64,000 nucleotides of DNA. Source: Hyphomicrobiales bacterium. GTDB lineage: Bacteria > Pseudomonadota > Alphaproteobacteria > Rhizobiales > Rhizobiaceae. The notes under the pieces were generated by a model. That model did no database searches and was not told the origin of the DNA. It worked only from the letters and a program-made list of their open reading frames with translations. This document shows positions 26,689-34,864 of this stretch, in pieces. The stretch is taken from positions 68,654 to 132,653 of the forward strand of contig UCIT01000041.1 in the NCBI GenBank assembly GCA_900472625.1. Direction: 5' to 3'. Made by a program: the position numbers and the translations under genes. Numbering within the stretch: position 1 is the stretch's first letter; each line of letters begins with the position of its first letter.

Positions 26689-27464
26689 CACAGTTCCTGA
26701 CCTTGCAGGGCCGTCGTGCCCTTATCACCGGAGGCACCTCTGGTGCCGGCGCCGCGACCGTGGCGCTCTTCCAGGAACTCGGCGCCCGTGTTCTGACCAC
26801 CGCTCGCTCTAAGCCTGCGGACGTCTCAGGCGCGGCATTCGTCGAAGCTGATCTGACCACCGCGACGGGAGTGCAAACCGTCGTTGACGCGGTGCAGGAG
26901 GAGCTCGGTGGGCTCGATATCCTTGTGAACATGCTGGGCGGTTCGTCCGCTCCGTCTGGCGGCTTCGCTGCGCTGACGGACGAGGAGTGGGAGAAGGAGC
27001 TCGCCCTCAACTTCTTCCCGGCGGTCAGGTTGGACCGTGCTCTCATCCCCGGCATGATCGCCCAGGGGCGCGGCGTCGTTATCCACGTGACATCGATCCA
27101 GAACCGCTTGCCTCTGCCCGAGGCAACGACGGGCTACGCTTCGGCCAAGGGCGCGCTCAACACCTACAGCAAGAGCATCTCGAAGGAGGTCTCTCCGAAG
27201 GGCGTGCGAGTGGTACGGGTTTCTCCCGGCTGGATCGCCGCGCCGGGGGCGAATGGTCTGGCCCTTCGCATAGCCGACGAAGCCGGTATCAGCTACGACG
27301 ACGCGGTGAACGTCATTATGAAGTCGCTCGGGGGGATACCACTCGGACGACCGGCCGCACCCGAAGAAGTCGCCGATCTTATCGCGTTCCTCGCCTCGGA
27401 TCGTGCCTCATCGATCACGGGCACCGAACACATCGTTGATGGTGGTACGGTACCCACGGCGTAG
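26685..27464 (+). CDS. SDR family oxidoreductase
   Basis: This 259-residue short-chain dehydrogenase has the cofactor motif TGGTSGAGAA, the NMLGGSS stretch in place of NNAG, catalytic Ser in VTSIQ, and YASAKGA with the Tyr and Lys. The C-terminus GTEHIVDGGTVP is complete. It is likely NADP-dependent. It forms an operon with the NTF2-like gene under the divergent LysR regulator. Confidence 0.9.
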   Translation: MTQFLTLQGRRALITGGTSGAGAATVALFQELGARVLTTARSKPADVSGAAFVEADLTTATGVQTVVDAVQEELGGLDILVNMLGGSSAPSGGFAALTDEEWEKELALNFFPAVRLDRALIPGMIAQGRGVVIHVTSIQNRLPLPEATTGYASAKGALNTYSKSISKEVSPKGVRVVRVSPGWIAAPGANGLALRIADEAGISYDDAVNVIMKSLGGIPLGRPAAPEEVADLIAFLASDRASSITGTEHIVDGGTVPTA

Positions 27465-27475
27465 GTCTCGCCAAG

Positions 27476-27946
27476 TCAGGCGGGTGCGTTCCACCCGCCG
27501 ATCTGTGAATAGATCGCATCGCGCAGGTGCCTGACGTCGCCGTTCAAGGCAGCAAGTGCCTTCGAGCTTTGCGTCGAAGCGGCCAGCAGGGCGTCGCTAA
27601 GGCAACCAGCCCTCGCTTGAAGTGCCCGTCCATCGTCGGTCAACCCGATTAATACGTGCCTTTCATTCGTGACGTCACGGGCTCTGTGCACCAGGCCGCC
27701 GGTCTCAAGGCGCTTCAAAAGTGGCGTCAGGGTACTCGACTCCAGGGCAAGATGCCCTGCGATCGAACCAACAGTCTGCTGGTCTTCCTGCCATAGGACA
27801 TTAAGCACGAGATACTGCGGATATGTGAGCCCCAGTTCGTCCAGGAAAGGCTTGTAGGCACGCTGAATGGCGATGCCCGCACTGTAGATCGCGTAGCAGA
27901 GCTGATCGTGCAGCGGTGGTGGTGGATTGTTTGTCTGGTCGGTCAT
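27476..27946 (-). CDS. MarR-family regulator, OhrR-like
   Basis: The 156-residue protein has a winged helix (QTVGSIAGHLALESSTLTPL, LLKRLETGGLVHR) and the N-terminal LCYAIYSA segment. Its Cys occupies the position of the peroxide-sensing Cys of OhrR proteins. I start it at the ATG at 27946, preceded by AAAGGAGCC. It faces a hydrolase gene (28092) across an intergenic space with two matching palindromes, so autoregulation and control of the hydrolase are likely. Confidence 0.87.
   Translation of the reverse strand: MTDQTNNPPPPLHDQLCYAIYSAGIAIQRAYKPFLDELGLTYPQYLVLNVLWQEDQQTVGSIAGHLALESSTLTPLLKRLETGGLVHRARDVTNERHVLIGLTDDGRALQARAGCLSDALLAASTQSSKALAALNGDVRHLRDAIYSQIGGWNAPA
27479..27499. terminator. 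Hairpin between convergent genes
   Basis: GGCGGGTG and CACCCGCC form a perfect 8-base stem between the SDR stop and the end of the MarR gene. No T-run follows, so its role as terminator is tentative. Confidence 0.3.
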
Positions 27947-27982
27947 CACAGGCTCCTTTCTGATCACAATATAGTTCATGAT

Positions 27983-28005
27983 ATCGCGATAACCAATATC
28001 GCAAT
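27983..28005. promoter_or_regulatory. Palindromic operator, copy 1 (MarR/OhrR type)
   Basis: ATCGCGATAAC and its imperfect inverse (8 of 11 positions) around one central base. It lies 37 bases before the MarR start. Same 23-base geometry as copy 2. Confidence 0.55.
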
Positions 28006-28051
28006 ATAAAAAGATCTTGACGGCAAAAGCCACATCTGAGACACACCATAT

Positions 28052-28074
28052 ATCGCGATAACGGTTATCGTGAT
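28052..28074. promoter_or_regulatory. Palindromic operator, copy 2 (MarR/OhrR type)
   Basis: ATCGCGATAAC-G-GTTATCGTGAT is a palindrome matching at 10 of 11 positions. It ends 17 bases before the hydrolase start. Its centre is 69 bases from that of copy 1. Confidence 0.65.
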
Positions 28075-28091
28075 TGAACGGAGGAAATGAC

Positions 28092-28889
28092 ATGACTGTA
28101 AAAACGAAGAATGTAATCGCTGCGGCCGCAGCAACCGCCGCTGTTTTCGCTGGTGTGGTCCCGGCAACTGCCGCCGAAGCCATCCCTGCAGATCAGGCCG
28201 TTAGGAACGTCGTGCTCGTTCACGGCGCCTTCGCCGACGGATCTGGATGGAGGGGCGTCTACGAGAACCTCACCAAGCGCGGCTATCACGTCACCATCGT
28301 CCAGAACCCACTTACGTCCCTGGCAGACGACGTCGCTGCCACCAAGCGCGCGCTTGAACGTCAGGATGGCCCGGCTATTCTCGTTGGTCATTCGTGGGGA
28401 GGCACTGTAATCACGGAGGCCGGCGTCGACGAAAAGGTTGCCGGGCTGGTCTACGTCTCCGCACTGTCGCCCGATGCCGGTGAGACGACCGGACAGCAGT
28501 ACGAAGGCTTTGCCCCGGCCAAGGAATTCGTCATCGAATCTTCGAAGGACGGTTTTGGTTTCGTAAGTCCTGCGAAGTTCAAGGCAGGCTTTGCACACGA
28601 CGCAAGCGATGGCGACGTCGCTTTCATGCGCGACTCGCAGGTTTCGATCAACATGTCAGCCTTCGGCACCAAGCTCCAGAACGCTGCCTGGCACACCAAG
28701 CCGAGCTGGGCTGTTATCGCCACCGAAGACAAGGCCTTCGACCAAGCCATGTTGATCCACATGGCAAAACGCATCAACGCCAAGATCACTAAGGTATCGG
28801 CCAGCCACGCCCTGTTCATGACACAGCCGGCGGTCGTTGCCGACACCATCGATCAGGCTGCGAAAGCAGTTTCAGCAAAAACGAAATGA
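28092..28889 (+). CDS. Exported alpha/beta hydrolase under MarR-type control
   Basis: This 265-residue protein has a signal peptide (about residues 1-29, ending PATAAEA). It shows the oxyanion motif HGAFADGSGW and the nucleophile motif VGHSWGG; the C-terminal SHALFMTQP carries the catalytic His. It resembles esterase-like proteins often annotated as salicylate-esterase/EstC type. GGAGGAAATGAC precedes the ATG at 28092. The operator next to its promoter predicts induction when the OhrR-like protein is oxidised or ligand-bound. Confidence 0.87.
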   Translation: MTVKTKNVIAAAAATAAVFAGVVPATAAEAIPADQAVRNVVLVHGAFADGSGWRGVYENLTKRGYHVTIVQNPLTSLADDVAATKRALERQDGPAILVGHSWGGTVITEAGVDEKVAGLVYVSALSPDAGETTGQQYEGFAPAKEFVIESSKDGFGFVSPAKFKAGFAHDASDGDVAFMRDSQVSINMSAFGTKLQNAAWHTKPSWAVIATEDKAFDQAMLIHMAKRINAKITKVSASHALFMTQPAVVADTIDQAAKAVSAKTK

Positions 28890-28904
28890 TGATCGCCTCG
28901 ACAT

Positions 28905-28931
28905 GTCGGGACGGAACGTAGCCGTCCCGAC
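28905..28931 (+). terminator. Hairpin after the hydrolase gene
   Basis: GTCGGGACGG and CCGTCCCGAC form a perfect 10-base stem with a 7-base loop, 16 bases after the stop codon. No T-run follows. Confidence 0.45.
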
Positions 28932-29019
28932 CGGAGCGCACGTTCGGTTCGCGCCCCAAGACTTCATATCAATCACCGTGGAACTGTTGTGTCGGGCAGG
29001 GGAATCCTGCACTGCCTAA

Positions 29020-29217
29020 ATAAGGCGCGACAACATGTCGGTCGTCGACAACGAGCTGAAGGTATACGGGATCGAGGACCTCCACATCGCGGACTCTTCT
29101 TTGATGCCGCGGATCACCACCGGAAACACGATAGCACCATGCGTGGTCGTTGAGGAGAGAGCTGGCGATCTGATGCCGGCGACGCATGGTCTCTTGAAGC
29201 ACGAGAATGCAGCCTAA
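29020..29217 (+). pseudogene. C-terminal fragment of a GMC oxidoreductase
   Basis: The frame starting near 29035 encodes MSVVDNELKVYGIEDLHIAD, then SSLMPRITTGNT and ERAGDLM, the conserved end of GMC (glucose-methanol-choline) flavoenzymes. The usual HPxGTCRMG segment just upstream is degraded (a stop codon at 29017 in frame). The remaining 450 or so residues are absent. Confidence 0.75.
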
Positions 29218-29755
29218 GGACGAACGCGCAGGATTCCGGTCACCTCAATGAGCGGGAAAAGCGCCGAGCGGTCTGGCTGACTGGACCGGGCGATCAGAGG
29301 CGCAATCCTCCAGCATTGCCTTGGAAACGCGCCCGCTGCAGGCCTTTTCGAGAAGCGACTTTCGAGGTCCGCCGGCCGCTTCCCGACTCCGAGCGGTCCG
29401 CTGCCCGGCGCTCAAGGAGGGGGAAAATAAGCCTCACAGGCACATCAGGGTATGGAGTGGGTGAAACTTTATTGACGGGTTGCTTTAAGATCGCACCCGA
29501 ACGTTCGCGTAATCCAACAAAAGCTCATGGAATTCTAAGAGTTAGGCTGTGGGCGGGCTGTGGATAACCTGTGTGGAAAAGGCGCAGATAGGGACCGGTG
29601 TTCCATCTCCGTTCACGGCATGCTTGTAGGCACCCCGACTCGGTCGACATTTGATCAACCACTATTCCACCTCCGCCGCAATCGTAGCCGGGATGGTTCG
29701 GGCGCTCCAATCGGGTCGAGCGACCTTTTTTCATCTAGCTGCTGGAAGGTCGAAG
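29218..29755. other. Gene-free stretch with one DnaA-box-like sequence
   Basis: I see no convincing gene here. TGTGGATAA at 29559-29567 equals the DnaA box consensus, followed by TGTGTGGAAAA. A single box without neighbours does not make an origin. Confidence 0.3.
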
Positions 29756-29983
29756 CTACTCGGCCGCTACACGAACCAACGACAGATGGAGGCCGTGGAT
29801 CTGCTTGATGATCTCGAATTCACCGAGCATCGCGTGTTGATCGGACCCCAGAAGCGCCAAGGTCCAAAACTCCGGTTCGTCACCGAAGACGTCGGAGATC
29901 TGGACAACCGTCGGTCGCCCGTCGAAGTGGTTTCCTGATCGGGCCCAATAGAATCCGCCTGGAACTAAACGCGCGATGCTCAT
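29756..29983 (-). CDS. Small conserved-looking protein of unknown function
   Basis: The 75-residue product contains GGFYWARSG, TVVQISDVFGDEPEFWTLAL and a GEFEIIKQI ending. The pattern resembles small rhizobial proteins that describe a short beta-rich fold. GGAG lies 8 bases before the ATG at 29983. The opposite strand has an overlapping frame without a ribosome site, which I regard as a shadow. Function unknown. Confidence 0.55.
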   Translation of the reverse strand: MSIARLVPGGFYWARSGNHFDGRPTVVQISDVFGDEPEFWTLALLGSDQHAMLGEFEIIKQIHGLHLSLVRVAAE

Positions 29984-30284
29984 AACGCAAACTCCACCCT
30001 AAGGAGCCAAACATAGCAAAAATCCGGAAAATGACTATGTCTCATTTTCCGGATTTTCCCGTGCCGCCACGCTCTTCAATTAAGTCTTGCTGCTGTTGAA
30101 GTCGCGCATGGGCATCCGCGTCGCTGACGAAGACCTTGTCCTGGGTTGAGGAACGGTGTCGAAACCGAGGCGATGTGGTTGGCCCACTACGGCGCCCATC
30201 ATTTTTCCGCCCAGATCCACTAGGGGTTGAACGATGTCGGTTTCACGCTGGCTCCAAACGCCATCGCCCGGAATGAGAACTCTG

Positions 30285-30469
30285 ACGCCAGCCAAATCGA
30301 AAGCACAGCAAAAAGCCGCAGGGGCAGCCCTGTCGGCTGAGCGCGGCCACATGCCGAAAACAAGCTCAAGGGCGCTTCGAAACAGATGGTAGATTCTATG
30401 AGCGAGAAAGAGCTCGACGAAATGTCCTCAACGAAACCCAAGGTAAAGCCCCAGCGCGTTTCCCATTGA
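30285..30469 (+). pseudogene. DUF3008 small protein, broken
   Basis: The translation reads PAKSKAQQKAAGAALSAERG and, after a frame change near 30357, KLKGASKQMVDSMSEKELDE, which together match DUF3008. The expected start codon is ACG instead of ATG and the frame is shifted in the middle. It is therefore not functional as read. Confidence 0.75.
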
Positions 30470-30519
30470 CCGACGAGCGTTTCAAAACAAGCGGCAACCC
30501 GAGGCTTCCTGCTGAGCGT

Positions 30520-30762
30520 TCAATCGATCGGCACGGTTGCTAGAAGCTTGCCTCTGGCGTCCATGATTTCGAAATTTTTGCGGCCGGGTACCATGCCGTC
30601 AGCGGGCGTGCGTTGCATCTGAGCACATATAAGGGCTTGCGCGATCGCGTCACCGATATCGGCCAACAACACACCATTCCGATCAACCAGAATGTCTTTG
30701 CCGTTACGGACGTTGAAATGAAAGCGCTGGGGGACTGAGATTGCGTCGGAATGGTTCGGCAT
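30520..30762 (-). CDS. DUF6894 family small protein
   Basis: This 80-residue protein reads RFHFNVRNGKDILVDRNGVL, then LADIGDAIAQALICAQ, the standard DUF6894 layout (beta strands followed by a helix). It ends LLATVPID, as this family usually does. It is related in kind, but not closely, to the protein at 13013. It follows the small membrane protein at 30766 by 3 bases in the same direction. Function unknown. Confidence 0.72.
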   Translation of the reverse strand: MPNHSDAISVPQRFHFNVRNGKDILVDRNGVLLADIGDAIAQALICAQMQRTPADGMVPGRKNFEIMDARGKLLATVPID

Positions 30763-30765
30763 CGC

Positions 30766-30900
30766 CTAGCGACCATTTCTGCGGAACGCGGTCACCTTCA
30801 TTTCGACAGTCTCCTGTCTAATCTCTCTCATTGTGGTAGCGACGAGGCCCACGAACATAGATGCGATGAGGAATGTCAGGATGGTCAGTAGCGCGAACAT
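30766..30900 (-). CDS. 44-residue single-pass membrane protein
   Basis: It reads MFALLTILTFLIASMFVGLV followed by a charged tail (REIRQETVEMKVTAFRRNGR). GGAGAGATCAC precedes the ATG at 30900, which is why I prefer this start to the longer one. It lies 3 bases upstream of the DUF6894 gene, so the two are likely co-transcribed. Function unknown. Confidence 0.6.
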   Translation of the reverse strand: MFALLTILTFLIASMFVGLVATTMREIRQETVEMKVTAFRRNGR

Positions 30901-31057
30901 GTGATCTCTCCGGGTGCTGTAGATGAATGAGCACACAGAGGAAAAGTTCCGCGAGCGGCGGGCCTTAGCCGTCAAGGAATACAGTAGCTCACGCGCTATG
31001 GATTCCGAATCTTCGCGCTGTGGTAAGTGACCTACGTTCTGATGGTTTATCGCGAAC

Positions 31058-31432
31058 TCACGTGCGGTCCTCGAGAAATTGCACCGCGCCTTCGACTGGC
31101 TGGAGCCAACTCTCCCGGCGCTTTGTCCATAGTTCGTAAGTGGGTGTGAGTGGCGTGGGTGCTTCGTTGAGGACGCCTAGCTTGATCTCGGCCTCGCTCT
31201 CGTCAGCCGAAAAAAGCCTGGAGCCGCAGCTTGGACAAAACTGCCTTCCCTCGAACTCCTTCGTATCCCCCTTGGATTCGAATTGCGACGCCGGCCACAC
31301 TCCAAAAAAAGTGAAAGCGGAACCACTCTCCTGTCGGCAGTCGGTACAGTGACAAAGGCCGATTCGCGCCGGACGGCCGCGAACGGCGACCCGGACCTTT
31401 CCACACTTACAGGATCCGATCAGCGTCGTCAC
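31058..31432 (-). CDS. GFA family (glutathione-dependent formaldehyde-activating enzyme-like) protein
   Basis: This 124-residue zinc protein has CKCGKVRV (residues 8-15), CHCTDCRQ (about 27-34) and CPSCGSRLF, the paired cysteine motifs of the GFA/CENP-V fold. Members bind zinc; some react with the S-hydroxymethyl-glutathione adduct, but most have no proven activity. Its start overlaps the stop of the DUF2188 gene by 4 bases. Confidence 0.87.
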   Translation of the reverse strand: MTTLIGSCKCGKVRVAVRGRPARIGLCHCTDCRQESGSAFTFFGVWPASQFESKGDTKEFEGRQFCPSCGSRLFSADESEAEIKLGVLNEAPTPLTPTYELWTKRRESWLQPVEGAVQFLEDRT

Positions 31433-31689
31433 TTCGACGCTCCCGCGCCATCGTCCACCACTTCGGTATGAGGTCGATCTCCACCATCGGCGTGTTCGCT
31501 CTGCCAGCGGCCATCGGGAAGCTGATAGGATATCTCGGCGTCGCGGCCTTCGAGGTGCTGTCGCTGGGCTGCTGATTTCGCTGCAGAGAGCGCAGCGTCA
31601 TGATCGGGAAACGTTTCCGACCAGACGTCGCCGAGCCTGTAGCCGTAACCCCCGTCGTGCTCGCCGACATGGTACGTGAGTTTCGTCAT
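31429..31689 (-). CDS. DUF2188 domain protein
   Basis: This 86-residue protein reads YHVGEHDGGYGYRLGDVWSE, then FPDHDAALSAAKSAAQRQ, the DUF2188 pattern. GGAGGAAGTTGC precedes the ATG. It is the first gene of a two-gene unit with the GFA protein (ATGA overlap). Function unknown. Confidence 0.8.
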   Translation of the reverse strand: MTKLTYHVGEHDGGYGYRLGDVWSETFPDHDAALSAAKSAAQRQHLEGRDAEISYQLPDGRWQSEHADGGDRPHTEVVDDGAGASK

Positions 31690-31830
31690 GCAACTTCCTC
31701 CATTGGACAGATGTATCTAGGGCAACGAAACGATGGGCCAACCTCAACTTATACGGCCGCTTGAATCCCGATGCTTTCGTACTAGGTGTTAGCTTTCGTC
31801 CCAGATGTTGTAAGACGAAAGTAGACCCGG

Positions 31831-32070
31831 ATGGAGACAGACCGTGACGAGCCGGATTTCACGACGTTGTCTGATGCTGTCCGAGCTTGGTACCGTTTCT
31901 ATGAGCTGGACCCGAAAGACGGCCTTTCGAACGTGCTCTGCCAGGCGGCTATCGACTTCTACCATGCAGGACATCCGACACCCGGCGATATCGCGACCGC
32001 GCTCATCGGCACGTACGTCGGCATCCATGCCACGCGGGTGAACGCGCCGACGTCGGCTGCTGTGCATTGA
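31831..32070 (+). CDS. Small hypothetical protein
   Basis: The 79-residue product is mostly helical, with TLSDAVRAWYRFYELDPKDG and AAIDFYHAGHPTPGDIATAL. The codon pattern looks coding and the composition is unlike a shadow frame. The ribosome site is weak. I do not recognise the family. Confidence 0.5.
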   Translation: METDRDEPDFTTLSDAVRAWYRFYELDPKDGLSNVLCQAAIDFYHAGHPTPGDIATALIGTYVGIHATRVNAPTSAAVH

Positions 32071-32144
32071 CCCGCCCCACAGAGACCTCCTTGCTTCAGA
32101 ATGCCTCTACCCTCAAAACCCTCCGCGAAGCCCTTTCTAGTCAC

Positions 32145-32560
32145 ATGGAGCTTTCCAAATACTTCTTGGGCATGCACGCCCTGTTCGACGGCGAAGTCGT
32201 CCAGGTGAATATTGACCTGTCGCCGTGCCCGGTGGATTTTCAGACTGTCTGGACCTGGTTCAGGCAGAGCTCCGAGGCCAGCCCGAGCAGGAGACCTTCG
32301 CCTACGAACTCGTATTCCCGGTTGGCGCCGAAGACGATCACGCGATGGAAAAGCTTATCGACATGACGCGCGGCTTGGCTATCACCGTCTGGATGATCGA
32401 TCTCGCCAATCAGGAAACGCCGACCGATGGTCGCCGGTTCGTGGTCATCACGGTGCCTAACAGGAAAGGCGCAAGGGCCTTTCGCGATGAGTTCCACGGC
32501 AAGGACCTCGCCGTCGCACGAAAACGACGCCCCTTTTTTGGCGGGCATCGTTTTCACTCT
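32145..32560 (+). pseudogene. Possible frameshifted hypothetical gene
   Basis: One frame gives MELSKYFLGMHALFDGEVVQ up to CPVDF. From about 32240 a second frame continues coherently (LDLVQAELRGQPEQETFAYE, MEKLIDMTRGLAITVWMIDL, RFVVITVPNRKGARAF). Joined, they would form a protein of about 135 residues. I read this as one gene broken by a frameshift near 32237, but I do not recognise the family. Confidence 0.35.
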
Positions 32561-32569
32561 CAGTTGGCG

Positions 32570-33361
32570 TCAAAGCGTATCGATCAGGCCGCCGTCCACC
32601 CGCATCGAAGCACCAGTCGTGGCCGACGCCAGTGGTGACGCCAGATACGTGACGATATTTGCGATTTCCTCCACGCTAGCCGCGCGCTGGATAAGGGAGC
32701 TGCTACGGTGCTGCTTGACGAAATCGGCAGCGACCTCCTCGATCGACTTTCCGGTTCTCTCGCGCTCATCGGCGAGCATCGCCTCGACACCCTCTGACAG
32801 AGTGGGACCGGGGAGGACCGAATTCACGGTGACTCCGGTGCCCGCCATCCGTTTGGCAAGTCCGCGGGCCACGGCGATGTCGGCTGTCTTGCTGACGCCG
32901 TAGTGGATCATTTCGACCGGAATGTTGAAGCCCGATTCCGACGCAATGAAGATCACGCGACCCCAGTTGGCCTTCTCCATTGCTGGAAGATAGGCGCGCG
33001 ACAGTCGAACGGCCGACATGACATTCACCTGCCAGTGACGGTCCCAGACCTCGTCCGTTGTGTCGAAAAAGTCGCTGGGCTGAAAGATCCCGGTGTTGTT
33101 GATCAAAATGTCCACATGCGGCAGCTTTGCGACGAGCTGCGCGCATCCCTCGGCGGTGGCGAGATCGGCAGCCACCGCGGTGACGCTGCCCATAGCGCCT
33201 TCGTTCTCCAGCCGTTCCGCGGCTTTCGCGGTCTTGTCTTCGGACCTGCCGTTGATGACGACGTCCGCGCCGGATCTGGCGAGCTGACGGGCTATGGCAT
33301 AGCCGATGCCTTCCGTGGAACCCGTCACGAGGGCGGACTTTCCTTTAAGATCAATGTGCAT
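32570..33361 (-). CDS. SDR family oxidoreductase
   Basis: This 263-residue short-chain dehydrogenase has cofactor motif TGSTEGIG, ILINNTGIF, catalytic Ser in IASESGF, YGVSK with the active Tyr and Lys, and the ending ASMRVDGGLIDTL. The DVVINGRSEDK segment suggests NADP preference. AGGAGCAGAAC precedes the ATG. A second, broken SDR gene lies just upstream on the same strand. Confidence 0.9.
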   Translation of the reverse strand: MHIDLKGKSALVTGSTEGIGYAIARQLARSGADVVINGRSEDKTAKAAERLENEGAMGSVTAVAADLATAEGCAQLVAKLPHVDILINNTGIFQPSDFFDTTDEVWDRHWQVNVMSAVRLSRAYLPAMEKANWGRVIFIASESGFNIPVEMIHYGVSKTADIAVARGLAKRMAGTGVTVNSVLPGPTLSEGVEAMLADERERTGKSIEEVAADFVKQHRSSSLIQRAASVEEIANIVTYLASPLASATTGASMRVDGGLIDTL

Positions 33362-33389
33362 GTTCTGCTCCTGTGAAATAAGATGAGGA

Positions 33390-34139
33390 TTAAAGATTGC
33401 TCATCCCGCCATCGATGACGAGCACGCTGCCGACGATATAGGAGGCCTCGTCCGATGCGAAGAAGACCAACGTTTTCGCCACTTCCGAAACGTCGTCGAA
33501 CCGGCCGACGGGAATTGGGTTCTGCACGCCCTCGGCCATCGCCTTCATGCCTGCTTGCGACATGCCGAGCCTACTATATATAGCGGGGTGGCTATAGGAC
33601 CGCGGCTGATAGCATTGACGCGAATGCCTCTGCCGACCAGTTCGCCAGATAGCGTCTTCGCCAGTGTCAGCAGTGCGCCCTTGGTAAGCGAATAGACGCT
33701 CGAGTTCGGCATACCGGTATGCGCGTTAATCGACGTATTCAACACGATCGACGCGCCCTTCGCAAAGATCGGCAGATGAGCTTGGATCAGGAAGTATGGG
33801 CCTTTCACATTCGTCGCGAACGACTTATCAAAGTCCGCTTCCGACCAGCTCTCGACCGGGCCGAATTTGGTGACGCCGGCATTCACGAACAGGATGTCGA
33901 GGCGACCGAAGGATTTCGTGATCTGATCGACGACCGCCTTCTGCCCGGCGACGTCGCCGGCGTCGGACTGGAAGACGATGACGTCGTCGCCGAGTTCCTT
34001 GCGAGCTTTCTCGACGCTGGCCACGCTACGCCGGTCACGGCGACCCGCGCGCCTTCTTCTATGTACTGACGGGCCGTTTCAAGGCCGATGCCGCTGATGC
34101 CCCGGTGATGAGAGCGGTTTTGTTTGCAAGCCTGGACAT
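33390..34139 (-). pseudogene. SDR oxidoreductase with at least three frameshifts
   Basis: The pieces read MSRLANKTALITG, SGIGLETARQYIEEGARVAV, then SVEKARKELGDDVIVFQSDA through VYSLTKGALLTLAKT and IRVNAISRGPIATPLY. After another shift comes MSQAGMKAMAEGVQNPIPVG to YIVGSVLVIDGGMSNL. Frame breaks occur near 34100, 34025 and 33580. Catalytic residues are otherwise preserved, so decay seems recent or some breaks could be sequencing errors. Confidence 0.85.
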
Positions 34140-34416
34140 GATGCACTCCGTTGCGTTGTTAAAAATGACCTCGATGCCGGGGTCTGTGACAATGATTTAT
34201 CACCGAGGACGTGTTCGGATTAGTGGGGTGAAGTCAATTCTACTGATCGGCAGGGCCGAACGAAGGCGATCGAGTCACGGGAGCGTTGGCAGACGCGGGC
34301 GATAGCCTCGTCATCAATTGGCATTTTATTAAATATGTTGGCAAATACTGCGCTTCGAGGGGCGATCTAAATCTGGGCAGACGAGTTAATCTCGTATCCA
34401 CGGAGCGGAGACGGCC

Positions 34417-34797
34417 ATGTACCAGCGTACCGTACTTATCGTCGAGGACGAGTTCCTGATCCGAATGGTGCTCGCGGATACCCTTTCTGACGCGGGGTAC
34501 GACGTACTTGAAGCGGAAAATGTCCTCGAAGCCGTAGCGGTCCTCGGGCAGCGAAAGATCGACGCTGTCATCACCGATGTCGACATGCCAGGCGGCTTGA
34601 GCGGCTTAGATCTCGCGCGAATGATGACGTCCACTCACACGGATATTCCAGTCATCATTGCTTCTGGCGGTCGTCAGCTACGGCCGGAAGACCTGCCAGG
34701 TGATGCGGTTTTCTTGCCGAAACCATATCGCATGGGCGTCATCACCGCGTTGGTCGGCGAGATGACATCGATCAACAAGCGACGCTTTGCTCGCTGA
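34417..34797 (+). CDS. Single-domain response regulator
   Basis: The 126-residue protein is a stand-alone receiver domain. It has acidic residues E10/D11, phosphoacceptor D54 (VITDVDMPGG), and the Lys in FLPKPYRM. No output domain is present. Stand-alone receivers often act in the alphaproteobacterial general stress pathway or in chemotaxis. The 277 bases upstream (34140-34416) show no clear promoter. The next gene is 67 bases downstream with its own EcfG-type promoter. Confidence 0.88.
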   Translation: MYQRTVLIVEDEFLIRMVLADTLSDAGYDVLEAENVLEAVAVLGQRKIDAVITDVDMPGGLSGLDLARMMTSTHTDIPVIIASGGRQLRPEDLPGDAVFLPKPYRMGVITALVGEMTSINKRRFAR

Positions 34798-34806
34798 ATC
34801 GTCGAC

Positions 34807-34831
34807 GGAACAAGAGCCGCCGTTTCGGGTT
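34807..34831 (+). promoter_or_regulatory. EcfG/RpoE2-type promoter of the 34865 hydrolase
   Basis: GGAAC, 17 bases, GTT, ending 33 bases before the start codon. Confidence 0.65.
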
Positions 34832-34864
34832 TGATCGTCTCCAGACCAAACTTAAGGTTCAGAG

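Noticed and set aside
29559..29567. DnaA box consensus TGTGGATAA as sign of an origin
   Set aside because: It is a single box without AT-rich repeats, further boxes or replication genes.
29651..29938. 95-codon plus-strand frame overlapping the small minus-strand gene at 29756
   Set aside because: It has no ribosome site, while the opposite frame has one and looks more protein-like.
32240..32557. 105-codon minus-strand frame
   Set aside because: The plus-strand frame over the same bases looks more natural as protein, so I preferred a frameshifted plus-strand gene.
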